64,000 bases of DNA from Enterobacter hormaechei subsp. hoffmannii (GTDB lineage Bacteria; Pseudomonadota; Gammaproteobacteria; Enterobacterales; Enterobacteriaceae), in assembly GCF_001729745.1 (NCBI RefSeq), contig NZ_CP017186.1, positions 1,426,001 through 1,490,000 on the forward strand. Direction: 5' to 3'. The translations under genes were made by a program, and so were the position numbers. Positions 1-7,211 of this stretch are shown piece by piece (position 1 is the stretch's first letter; every line of letters begins with the position of its first letter). The notes under the pieces were generated by a model. That model was given only the letters and a program-made list of their open reading frames with translations. It ran no database searches and was not told where the DNA came from.

Positions 1-2148
1 CAGCCCGGAGGTGGTGCCGACGCCTTTCACCGGGAACAGTTTTAGCTCGCGGGTATCGTCTTTATCGGCGCTCACGTGACGGATGCGTTCGCTGAGCGGC
101 AAACCGGCCCCTGCGCGCACCAGAAGCGGCAGCTTTTCCAGCGGCGCATCAAGGACGATCGATTGCCCGCCCGCATACCACGCGTGGGTGTAAAAATCGT
201 ACCAGCCGGTTTCGTTATCCGGCAGCCAGACGCGGCGCTCGCGCTGCCCGGCTTCGACGACGCTGGCCACCAGCAGGTCACGGCCCAGCAGGAAGTCGTC
301 GCACTCTTCAAAGGTCTGCGCATCGTGCTCATGATCGAGGAAGGTCGGGCGCAGCATCGGCTCGTCGTCGGCGTGCGCCTGCCAGAGCAGGGTGTAGAGG
401 TACGGCAGCAGGCGATAGCGCAGTTCAATGGCGCTACGAATCGCAGGGGTCACGCCCGGGTACATCCACGGTTCGTTCACGGTGCGATCGTCATTCCACG
501 AGTGGATGGTAAAGCGCGGATGCATCACGCCGTTCTGTACCCAGCGCACGAACAGCTCGGCATCCGGCTTGTCGCCGGAGAAACCGCCGACGTCGTGACC
601 GACGTTGAACAGTCCGGAGAGGCTCATGCCCAGGCCCATGCGGATGTTATAGCGTAGGGTGTCCCAGTTGGTACGGTTGTCGCCGCTCCAGGTCTGAACG
701 TAGCGCTGCATTCCGGCACAGCCGGAGCGGGAGATCAGATACGGACGTTTATCCGGCGCAAAGCGCTGCTGTGCTTCCAGCGAGGCGCGCATCATCAGCA
801 GCGGCATCACCGGGCGAATATGCTTGATGGCGATCTCCTGGCCGAAGCCATAGCAGCGCGCTTCCCCGTCCCACACTTCATACTCGTTGTTGTCGTTCCA
901 GGTGGAGTCGATGCCCATCTCCAGCAGCTGCGTGGTCACGCCGTTCTGCCACCACTGCACCGTCTGCGGGTTGGTGAAGTCGAGATGCGATCCTTCGTCA
1001 TCCCAGAAGCTGGAACGTTCAGGCGCATCGGTTTCTGAATCGCGAATGAACAGGCCGCGTTCCGCCACTTCGCCGTAGCGGGGATGATCCTGCAACAGGC
1101 ACGGCTTGATGTTTGCCGCAAGCCGCAGCCCCGCGTCGTGGAACGCCTGGCTCATCACCTTCGGCTGCGGCACTTTGTCGTAGTTCCAGTTAAAAACGTA
1201 GCGCTTGCCGTTAATCGAGGTATAGCCGGAGGAGAGCTGGAACGAGTCGCACGGAATGGCATGCTCATCGCACAGGCGGATGAAGTTCATCAGCTGGTCC
1301 TGCGCGTCCGGCGCGTCGGTGTAGTGCATGGTTGAGCCGCTGTAGCCCAGGCTCCACTTCGGTCCGAACAGCGTTTTCCCCGTCAGGCGCACGAAGGCTT
1401 TCGTCACGTCCAGCACGCGCTTGCCGGTGAAGAGGTAGTAGTCAATATCGCCCGCTTCCGCCTGCCAGCGGCGGTAGGCGGTGTGATAGTTGTCGATCTC
1501 GTTACCCAGATCCAGCCAGCAGCTGCTCAGGTTATCGTAGAACAGGCCGTAGCTCACGTCATCGCGACGGGTGAGGGTGAACGGGATGTGCTTGTACAGC
1601 GGATCGGTGCTGGCGGCGTTATAGCCCATCGCGTCCAGGTTACGCATCTCATAGCGTTTGCCGTTACGCTGTAAATCCCCCGCTTTCTCACCCAGACCGT
1701 AAAAACGTTCATCCTTGCGACGGCTGAGATAGTGCGCCACGCCGTCACCGTGGGCATTGAGCAGGTAGGCGCTGGTGGGACGGTCGTTAACCAGCGGGTG
1801 CCACTCGCCCGCTTCATTGCGGTAGTGCCACTCCAGCCACAGGGGCTGGTGGACGGTGACGCGCAGCTGTTCGGTCGCTACGGTTAACGCATCGCCCTGC
1901 TGCGTCAGTGTCCAGGCCGGGCAGGTGAAGCCGCTGACATCGTCACGACGGCGGCCTTCCCACGGTACGTCTTGTTCCGGCGCGATGCTCCAGGTGCGGT
2001 CCAGCGCCAGCTGGCCTTTACGCTTGATCAGCACGCGGAACAGATTCTCTTCCAGCACATACAGGCACAGACGGTGCTGGTTATCCACCAGCAGTTCCAG
2101 ATGATTCGCCGACTGCGTATCGATGGTCCAGTTTTTCAGGGTTTTCAT
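1..2148 (-). CDS. GH31 family alpha-glycosidase (3' end outside window)
   Basis: The frame is open from ATG at 2148 to the window edge (716 codons), so the C-terminus is missing. It looks like a cytoplasmic retaining alpha-glycosidase of glycoside hydrolase family 31: no signal peptide, an N-terminal beta-sandwich region, then a catalytic barrel. The likely nucleophile is Asp419 in a WNDNNEY motif and the likely acid/base is Asp490 in WSGDNRTNW, followed by GHDVGGFSG, which is typical of GH31. It is transcribed after the MFS importer gene (17 bp gap), so it probably hydrolyses the imported glycoside. The motif resembles general alpha-glucosidases (WNDMNE type) rather than E. coli YicI or YihQ. 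The exact substrate cannot be read from sequence. Confidence 0.9.
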   Translation of the reverse strand, partial: MKTLKNWTIDTQSANHLELLVDNQHRLCLYVLEENLFRVLIKRKGQLALDRTWSIAPEQDVPWEGRRRDDVSGFTCPAWTLTQQGDALTVATEQLRVTVHQPLWLEWHYRNEAGEWHPLVNDRPTSAYLLNAHGDGVAHYLSRRKDERFYGLGEKAGDLQRNGKRYEMRNLDAMGYNAASTDPLYKHIPFTLTRRDDVSYGLFYDNLSSCWLDLGNEIDNYHTAYRRWQAEAGDIDYYLFTGKRVLDVTKAFVRLTGKTLFGPKWSLGYSGSTMHYTDAPDAQDQLMNFIRLCDEHAIPCDSFQLSSGYTSINGKRYVFNWNYDKVPQPKVMSQAFHDAGLRLAANIKPCLLQDHPRYGEVAERGLFIRDSETDAPERSSFWDDEGSHLDFTNPQTVQWWQNGVTTQLLEMGIDSTWNDNNEYEVWDGEARCYGFGQEIAIKHIRPVMPLLMMRASLEAQQRFAPDKRPYLISRSGCAGMQRYVQTWSGDNRTNWDTLRYNIRMGLGMSLSGLFNVGHDVGGFSGDKPDAELFVRWVQNGVMHPRFTIHSWNDDRTVNEPWMYPGVTPAIRSAIELRYRLLPYLYTLLWQAHADDEPMLRPTFLDHEHDAQTFEECDDFLLGRDLLVASVVEAGQRERRVWLPDNETGWYDFYTHAWYAGGQSIVLDAPLEKLPLLVRAGAGLPLSERIRHVSADKDDTRELKLFPVKGVGTTSGL

Positions 2149-2165
2149 ATGCAATACATCCACTA

Positions 2166-3467
2166 TCAGGCGCGCTTGGCGCGACGTTCAGCAATAAATG
2201 CCACCAGGAAGAAAGCGCCAATCAGGTCAAAGAAGCCCATGGCGATAAAGAGCGGGTTGAAGCCGATTTTGTCGGCGGTCACCCCAATCAAAAGGGAGAA
2301 CAGGAAGCTGGCGATCCACGCCGCCGAGCCGCGCATGCCGTTAACCGTCGCCATCTGGCCCTTGTCGAACGACTCCACGACCAGCGCGCTCAGCATGCAG
2401 GAGATGATCTGGTGGCCGAAACCGCCGATGGAGATCAGCACGATGGTGATATACGGGTCGCGGGTCACGGCCACAACGGCCAGAGAAATCATCAAAAACG
2501 CGCCGGTCACTGAACTTGCCACCACCGAGTTGACGCGGGTGCAGCCGAACCAGCGGGTATAAAGCCGGGTGAGGTAGCCGCTCGCCACGCTGCCGAGGTC
2601 GGCGGCGAGGAACGGCAGCCAGGCGAACATCGCGATCTGTTTCAAATCCATGCCGTGCTCTTTGGCGAGGTAAAGCGGCACCCAGAAGCTCAGCACCGCC
2701 CAGGCGGGTTCCGCCATAAAGGCCGGAATGGCGATGCCGTAGAACCGTTTGTTCTTCGAGACGGTTTTCAGCGCGGTCAGAAAGGGCAGCCTGACCGGTG
2801 CGGGTTCGTTATCCTGTTTGATAAACGCCAGCTCGTCGCGGCTCAGGTTCGGGTGCTGCTCCGGGTTGTGATAGAAGATCCACCACAGGATCACCCACAG
2901 CAGCGCCAGCACGCCGGTAAACATAAACGCACCCTGCCAGCCGAACGACGCATGAGCGAAGTAAATGATTGGCGGAGCCAGCATCGCACCGATGGAGAAG
3001 CCCACGCCCGCCCAACCGGCGGCAACAGGACGCTCTGATTTCGGGAACCATTCACCGATGGTTTTGGCGTTCGCTGGCGTGGCGGCGGCTTCGGACGCGC
3101 CCATAAAGAAGCGCAGGATCGCGAGATGCAGCCAGCTCCCGGCACCTGCGTGGAAGATACACATCAGCGCCCAAATCCCGGCGCAGACCATAAAGCCAAT
3201 CTTGAGGCCGATAACGTCAATCAGCCAGCCGCAAAGGGGCTGGAAAATGGTATAGGCGATCTGGAACGCGCCGACGATCCACGAGTATTGCTCGGTGGTG
3301 ATACCAAGGCTCTCTTTCAGCTCGGGGGCGAGAATACCTAACGAGTTACGGGTAATGTAGTTTACGGTCACGCCAAGAAGAAACAGCACCAGTACGTACC
3401 AGCGCAGATTCTTAATGACGCGACGGGTTTTGCTTGTCGCAACGGTGTTGTTGATGTCCTGACTCAT
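2166..3467 (-). CDS. MFS transporter, anion:cation symporter (ACS) type
   Basis: A 433-residue inner-membrane protein with about 12 hydrophobic segments. The opening (a YVLVLFLLGVTVNYITRNSLG stretch) and the FFMGASEAAATPANAKTIGE loop after TM4 resemble the ExuT/hexuronate-like ACS branch of the major facilitator superfamily, which mostly imports organic anions by proton symport. The start is ATG at 3467 because GGAGAAG lies just upstream; an in-frame extension to 3515 has no ribosome site. It is first in a two-gene unit with the GH31 enzyme and divergent from a LacI-type regulator, so a role in uptake of a glycoside or its acidic derivative is likely. The substrate is unknown. Confidence 0.88.
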   Translation of the reverse strand: MSQDINNTVATSKTRRVIKNLRWYVLVLFLLGVTVNYITRNSLGILAPELKESLGITTEQYSWIVGAFQIAYTIFQPLCGWLIDVIGLKIGFMVCAGIWALMCIFHAGAGSWLHLAILRFFMGASEAAATPANAKTIGEWFPKSERPVAAGWAGVGFSIGAMLAPPIIYFAHASFGWQGAFMFTGVLALLWVILWWIFYHNPEQHPNLSRDELAFIKQDNEPAPVRLPFLTALKTVSKNKRFYGIAIPAFMAEPAWAVLSFWVPLYLAKEHGMDLKQIAMFAWLPFLAADLGSVASGYLTRLYTRWFGCTRVNSVVASSVTGAFLMISLAVVAVTRDPYITIVLISIGGFGHQIISCMLSALVVESFDKGQMATVNGMRGSAAWIASFLFSLLIGVTADKIGFNPLFIAMGFFDLIGAFFLVAFIAERRAKRA

Positions 3468-3565
3468 TTTCTTCTCCACAAGACGGACGGTAAGGGACAA
3501 AGGTTCAGGTGTCACACAGCGTCAGGCGTTTGAAAGTTATCTGTTTTAGAGTGCTAAGCTGCTAT

Positions 3566-3585
3566 ACAACTAGTATGGAAGTTGT
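3566..3585. promoter_or_regulatory. Inverted repeat in the divergent MFS/lacI-type promoter region
   Basis: ACAACT at 3566-3571 is matched by AGTTGT at 3580-3585 with an 8-bp spacer. An overlapping ATAC-N5-GTAT (3564-3576) is also present. It lies about 100 bp upstream of the MFS start. It may be an operator for the sugar locus, but no known consensus is matched closely. Confidence 0.3.
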
Positions 3586-3710
3586 GTGACAGGTTCACCT
3601 TAAGAGAGAAATTGAGCAGGAAATAGTGGATTTTGTGCAAACTTTCTCATAACCGAGGTTTAATTTTCGGCATTATGGCCTTCTCGCAAGTTATTACCTG
3701 ATAAAGATGT

Positions 3711-3733
3711 TGTGAAAATTTTTTCATTTCACA
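3711..3733. promoter_or_regulatory. Candidate autoregulatory operator before the LacI-type gene
   Basis: TGTGAAA (3711-3717) and TTTCACA (3727-3733) form a perfect 7-bp inverted repeat with a 9-bp A/T spacer, ending 19 bp before the regulator's ATG. The position would block transcription or initiation of the regulator gene. The 13-bp gap between the TGTGA and TCACA cores excludes a normal CRP site, which needs 6 bp. Confidence 0.4.
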
Positions 3734-3752
3734 TCCGGAGCCAGATCACAAA

Positions 3753-4826
3753 ATGGATAAAAGGCTTAAAATCACCGAAATCGCCGCCCGTACCCGGCTC
3801 TCCATCAGCACCGTTTCCCGCGTGCTGGCGGGGAAGGCAAACACCAGCGAAAAAGCACGGGCAATGGTGCTGGCATGCGCGCGGGAGCTGGGGGTAATAG
3901 AGGGCATGGCGGCGGGGCGTCTGTTGCTTAACAGCCTGATGGTGTTTGCCCCGCAGCGGGCGTTTGACGAGCGGTCTGACATCTTTTACTACCGCGTCAT
4001 CCAGAGCGTGAGCAAAGGGCTGGCTTCGCACGAGGTTCGCCTGCGCTATTGTGCGCTGGAGGAGAACGACAGCGACGCCCAGCTGTTTCTGGCCCGCATG
4101 AACGAAGTGGACACCCAGGCGGCGATCCTCCTCGGTATCGACGATCCGCATATCCACGATCTGGCGGTAGACGTGGGCAAACCCTGCATGCTGATTAACT
4201 GCCGGGACCGCCACATGCGCCTGCCCGCCGTCGCGCCGGATCACCGCGCCATTGGCGAGCGGGCGGCGGAGTACCTGTTCGAGATGGGGCACCGGGAGGT
4301 GATGAATGTGCTGTGTTTGCGTCGCTATACCATGGAGCTGCGCCTGTCGGGGATCCGCGACGCGTGGCACGGCCATAACCTCAGGTTTAGCGACCGGCGC
4401 GATCTGCTGATGGTGCCAAGCTTCAGCGCCAAAGAGACGGAGCAGCTGGTGAGTGAGTGGCTTCACCAGCAAAAAGGGAAAGATCTGCCGACGGCGTTCC
4501 TGGTGGGCGGCGACTTTATGGCGGCGGGGACCATCAGCGCCCTGCAAAAACACGGTCTGCGCGTGCCGCAGGATGTCTCGGTGATGAGCATCGACGGCTT
4601 TAATCTCGCGGCGATTCAGGATGTGCCTCTGACGGCGGTGCATGTCCCGCGCGATGAGCTGGGAACAGAAGCGGTATATATGCTCCAGCAGCGGCTGATG
4701 CGCCCGGACGCGCCGGTCGGAACATTGCTGCTAAACGGCACGCTGGCCGTGCGGGAATCGGTACGGCGGATACGTCAGGGAAAACGACGCACCGCCGTTG
4801 AGCGGGAAGGGCTTTACGACAGTTAA
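3753..4826 (+). CDS. LacI-family transcriptional regulator
   Basis: A 357-residue DNA-binding repressor of the LacI/GalR family. The N-terminus has the family helix-turn-helix (ITEIAARTRLSISTVSRVLAGKANTSEKAR, residues about 7-36), followed by a periplasmic-binding-protein-like sensor domain with the VMSIDGFNLA motif near residue 285. It is divergent from the MFS/GH31 pair and most likely represses it until a sugar signal binds. The ribosome site is poor (CCGGAG about 12 bp upstream). Its TAA and the stop of convergent ybiU share the tetranucleotide TTAA at 4823-4826. The ligand is unknown. Confidence 0.9.
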   Translation: MDKRLKITEIAARTRLSISTVSRVLAGKANTSEKARAMVLACARELGVIEGMAAGRLLLNSLMVFAPQRAFDERSDIFYYRVIQSVSKGLASHEVRLRYCALEENDSDAQLFLARMNEVDTQAAILLGIDDPHIHDLAVDVGKPCMLINCRDRHMRLPAVAPDHRAIGERAAEYLFEMGHREVMNVLCLRRYTMELRLSGIRDAWHGHNLRFSDRRDLLMVPSFSAKETEQLVSEWLHQQKGKDLPTAFLVGGDFMAAGTISALQKHGLRVPQDVSVMSIDGFNLAAIQDVPLTAVHVPRDELGTEAVYMLQQRLMRPDAPVGTLLLNGTLAVRESVRRIRQGKRRTAVEREGLYDS

Positions 4827-6079
4827 GCCATGCCCAGCGCGCGCTTGCCGTGGATGTTCAGATCGTTCACGGTGAAACGGTCCTGCCAGCTTTTCTCATA
4901 ATCCTCGCGCGGGAAATCTCCCGGTGACGCGCCGGTTTCCAGCGCTTCCTTGACCTTTTTCGCGTAGGCGAGGTTTTTCTCGCACATCGGCGCGGCAGGA
5001 ATATACATCACGTTGCCCCAGCCCTGTTGGTTTTCCACCGGCGCGACCGAGTGGATCACATCGCAGTGCCACCAGACAGAATCACCGGCTTCCAGCGCGG
5101 GAATGCTGGTCAACGCTTCGATGAGCAGCGGATGCCACTTCTCAGAAATCGGCAGCACGCGCCCCGGCGCCACGCCGCACAGTTCGTCTTCCGGCACGTC
5201 GTCCAGCAGCGGACGCAGCAGAATGTAAGCCATCGCTTCCGGGATCGGCACCACGTGCAGCAGCCCCTGGCCGGGGATCATGTCCGACAGTGCCGTCCAG
5301 CCCTGGAAGGTGCGGAACACGGAGCATTTGGTGGTGTTATCCACCGTGTACTCTTCCACCTCGGTACGGTGCGCAGCATTCCACGGATCGTATTTTTCAA
5401 GGTTGCCGTCAAACACGCGGGCAAAGACCTGCTGATAAGCGGGCAGCAGCCAGCGCTCCAGCGCGCCGGAATCGGTGTGTGCGCCAAGGCCTTTCGAGGT
5501 TGTTCCTGGTGGGCGGCGGCGAATGCGGTCCGGATAAATTACGCTCACGTCCGGGTCGAACCACTGCTTACCGTTGCTCTCAAATGTCCATAAACGGTTC
5601 AGGAACGACTGTACCTGTGCCATCTCTTCACTCTGGCGCGCCTGCATTTGCGCCTGAGACCAGTAGATCGGATAAATCTCCGGGCGAGAGGCCGTTAAGG
5701 TGCCGAAGAAGTTATCGCCGGGTCCTTTGTAAACCTCGTCAAACTTATTCAGATCGAGGTAGTCGAGCATCGATTGATCCCATGCCAGCGCCTGCTCGCG
5801 CGGGAAGTGGCTTTTGATCACCGCGCAGCCGCGACGTTTAACCGCTTCGCGCTGTTCGGCGGTGATCGTACCGTTTTTCACATCCGTAAAGGGGATTACC
5901 GGCCATACGGATTCACCTTTATTTTTAAGGGCATTAATTTCCGCCACGCGGGCGGCGATTTTGTCGCTAAGCCGGTCGAACACTGCCTGCACGTCACCGA
6001 TCTGGGCCCGTAGCGCGCGTTTCATCTGACGAATTGCCGCTTTGTGGTCCGCTGGCAACGTTTCGCTGGTAAAGGTCAT
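4823..6079 (-). CDS. ybiU: YbiU, DUF1479 family, oxygenase-like
   Basis: A 418-residue cytoplasmic protein that matches E. coli YbiU along its length; the family (DUF1479) has no established reaction that I know of. It contains GAHTDSG with His201-x-Asp203 and a distal His343 in DVIHSVAP, which is the spacing of a 2-His-1-carboxylate iron site as in Fe(II)/2-oxoglutarate oxygenases. The usual 2-oxoglutarate-binding Arg about ten residues after the last His is not evident, so the co-substrate is uncertain. ATG at 6079 is preceded by a copy of the 16-bp motif shared with ybiV and ybiY. The role in anhydrosugar or sugar metabolism is inference from context only. Confidence 0.9.
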   Translation of the reverse strand: MTFTSETLPADHKAAIRQMKRALRAQIGDVQAVFDRLSDKIAARVAEINALKNKGESVWPVIPFTDVKNGTITAEQREAVKRRGCAVIKSHFPREQALAWDQSMLDYLDLNKFDEVYKGPGDNFFGTLTASRPEIYPIYWSQAQMQARQSEEMAQVQSFLNRLWTFESNGKQWFDPDVSVIYPDRIRRRPPGTTSKGLGAHTDSGALERWLLPAYQQVFARVFDGNLEKYDPWNAAHRTEVEEYTVDNTTKCSVFRTFQGWTALSDMIPGQGLLHVVPIPEAMAYILLRPLLDDVPEDELCGVAPGRVLPISEKWHPLLIEALTSIPALEAGDSVWWHCDVIHSVAPVENQQGWGNVMYIPAAPMCEKNLAYAKKVKEALETGASPGDFPREDYEKSWQDRFTVNDLNIHGKRALGMA

Positions 6080-6091
6080 AACTGCCTCGCA

Positions 6092-6107
6092 TCTTTCATT
6101 CGAAAGT
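6092..6107. promoter_or_regulatory. Shared ybi operator motif, copy 1 (ybiU)
   Basis: TCTTTCATTCGAAAGT. Arms CTTTC and GAAAG flank ATTC. It starts 13 bp upstream of the ybiU ATG. Read on the minus strand it is ACTTTCGAATGAAAGA, almost identical to the copies at 7111 and 10584. Three copies upstream of three neighbouring genes suggest one transcription factor. The factor is not identified. Confidence 0.6.
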
Positions 6108-6200
6108 AAAAGTGTCTACAAGTGATACTTTAAGTTAAAAATAAGTTAATGCAAGTTTAAAACCTTGACGGGCGACACAGGATGGAAAAAGAGTGAAGGG

Positions 6201-6219
6201 GCCGGAGTGAGGCTCCGGC
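6201..6219 (-). terminator. Hairpin downstream of ybiV
   Basis: GCCGGAG (6201-6207) pairs with CTCCGGC (6213-6219) around a 5-nt loop, 11 bp after the ybiV stop. On the minus strand an imperfect T-rich stretch follows (CTTCACTCTTTTT). It is probably a weak intrinsic terminator. Confidence 0.45.
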
Positions 6220-6229
6220 AGGTAGGGGA

Positions 6230-7045
6230 TCAGACGTCGAACGGGGAGTGGGCGTCGAGCACGGCCTGAATCACATTCAGCGCGCCCTGATGGTTGTTAT
6301 CGTCGGTAGTGTAACGGCTGACCGCTTTAATGCTTTCTGCCGCATTGCCCATCGCAAATGAATATTTCACCAGCTTCAGCATTTCCGCATCGTTGCCACT
6401 GTCGCCAATGCCGACGCACGCCTGCGGGGAGACTTTCCAGCGTTTCAGCAGACGACTGATGCCGTTGGCTTTGTGCAGGCCCGGGATAATCAAATCGACA
6501 AAACCGAAGCCGCTGGTAACCGGCTTCATGATGCCGTCCAGGGAGACATGCAGTTTATCGACCAAATTCGGGATATCGCTGTCCGGCAGGTTCAGGGAGA
6601 ATTTAAACAGCACGTCGTCAATGTCGCGGTAATCGCTGATGGGTTTTAAGCGATGGTAGTGTTTCGACATCAGCTTCACGAACGCTTCTGGAGCCTTATC
6701 GCTGACGTACGCGCTCTCCAGCCCGCAGGCCACAAAGTTCAGCCCTTTGTCTTTCAGTAGTTCACCAATGACGATCTGCGACTCATGACGCGTTAGCTCA
6801 CCGTGGAAAATCTGTTCGCCGTGGTCGAACACCAGCGCGCCGTTTTCCGCGACGAAGGAGATCTGATCTTTCAGCTCCGGGAAAAAGGAGATGAGCTGGT
6901 AATACTGGTTGCCGCTGGCGACAACAAATTCGATGTTACGGGCTTTAAGCTGCTCAAACTGTGCCTGGAAGCGGTCACGATCGTACTGCTTGGCATCATC
7001 AAGGAAAGTTCCGTCCATATCGGTGACGATAACTTTTACGGTCAT
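6230..7045 (-). CDS. ybiV: YbiV/SupH, HAD-superfamily sugar phosphatase
   Basis: A 271-residue HAD hydrolase of the Cof subfamily, matching E. coli YbiV (SupH), known to remove phosphate from sugar phosphates. Motif I is DMDGTFLDD near the N-terminus with the two catalytic aspartates, motif II is VVASGN, and the C-terminal [12 protein letters not shown] carries the magnesium-binding acids. ATG at 7045 is chosen because AGGAG precedes it; the in-frame extension to 7078 lacks this. It lies downstream of ybiW with its own copy of the shared 16-bp motif about 66 bp upstream, so it may have its own promoter. A paralogue, ybjI, lies at 29364-30176. Confidence 0.93.
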   Translation of the reverse strand: MTVKVIVTDMDGTFLDDAKQYDRDRFQAQFEQLKARNIEFVVASGNQYYQLISFFPELKDQISFVAENGALVFDHGEQIFHGELTRHESQIVIGELLKDKGLNFVACGLESAYVSDKAPEAFVKLMSKHYHRLKPISDYRDIDDVLFKFSLNLPDSDIPNLVDKLHVSLDGIMKPVTSGFGFVDLIIPGLHKANGISRLLKRWKVSPQACVGIGDSGNDAEMLKLVKYSFAMGNAAESIKAVSRYTTDDNNHQGALNVIQAVLDAHSPFDV

Positions 7046-7110
7046 ACTGTGCTCCTGGGTCACTGCGTTTTGAAACATTCTAATAACAAGGTGACGGGGA
7101 GCACAAATTT

Positions 7111-7126
7111 AATTTCGAATGAAAGT
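7111..7126. promoter_or_regulatory. Shared ybi operator motif, copy 2 (ybiV)
   Basis: AATTTCGAATGAAAGT, one base different from the 10584 copy (A for C at position 2). It lies 66-81 bp upstream of the ybiV ATG and between ybiV and the REP pair that follows ybiW. Confidence 0.55.
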
Positions 7127-7132
7127 CAGAAA

Positions 7133-7206
7133 GCCGGGTGGCGGCTTCGCCTTACCCGGCCTAAGGGGAGACAATGTAGGCCCGGTAAGCGAAGCGCCAC
7201 CGGGCG
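7133..7206. repeat. REP pair (BIME-like) between ybiV and ybiW
   Basis: Two inverted palindromic units: the first runs GCCGGGTGGCGGCTTCGCC to TACCCGGCC, the second GGCCCGGTAAGCGAAGC to GCCACCGGGC. Together they can fold into a large hairpin. The unit may protect or end the ybiW transcript. Confidence 0.8.
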
Positions 7207-7211
7207 TTTTT

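Noticed and set aside
3583-3598. Possible CRP site (TGTGACAGGTTCACC)
   Set aside because: The half-sites are 5 bp apart instead of 6 and the right half is imperfect.
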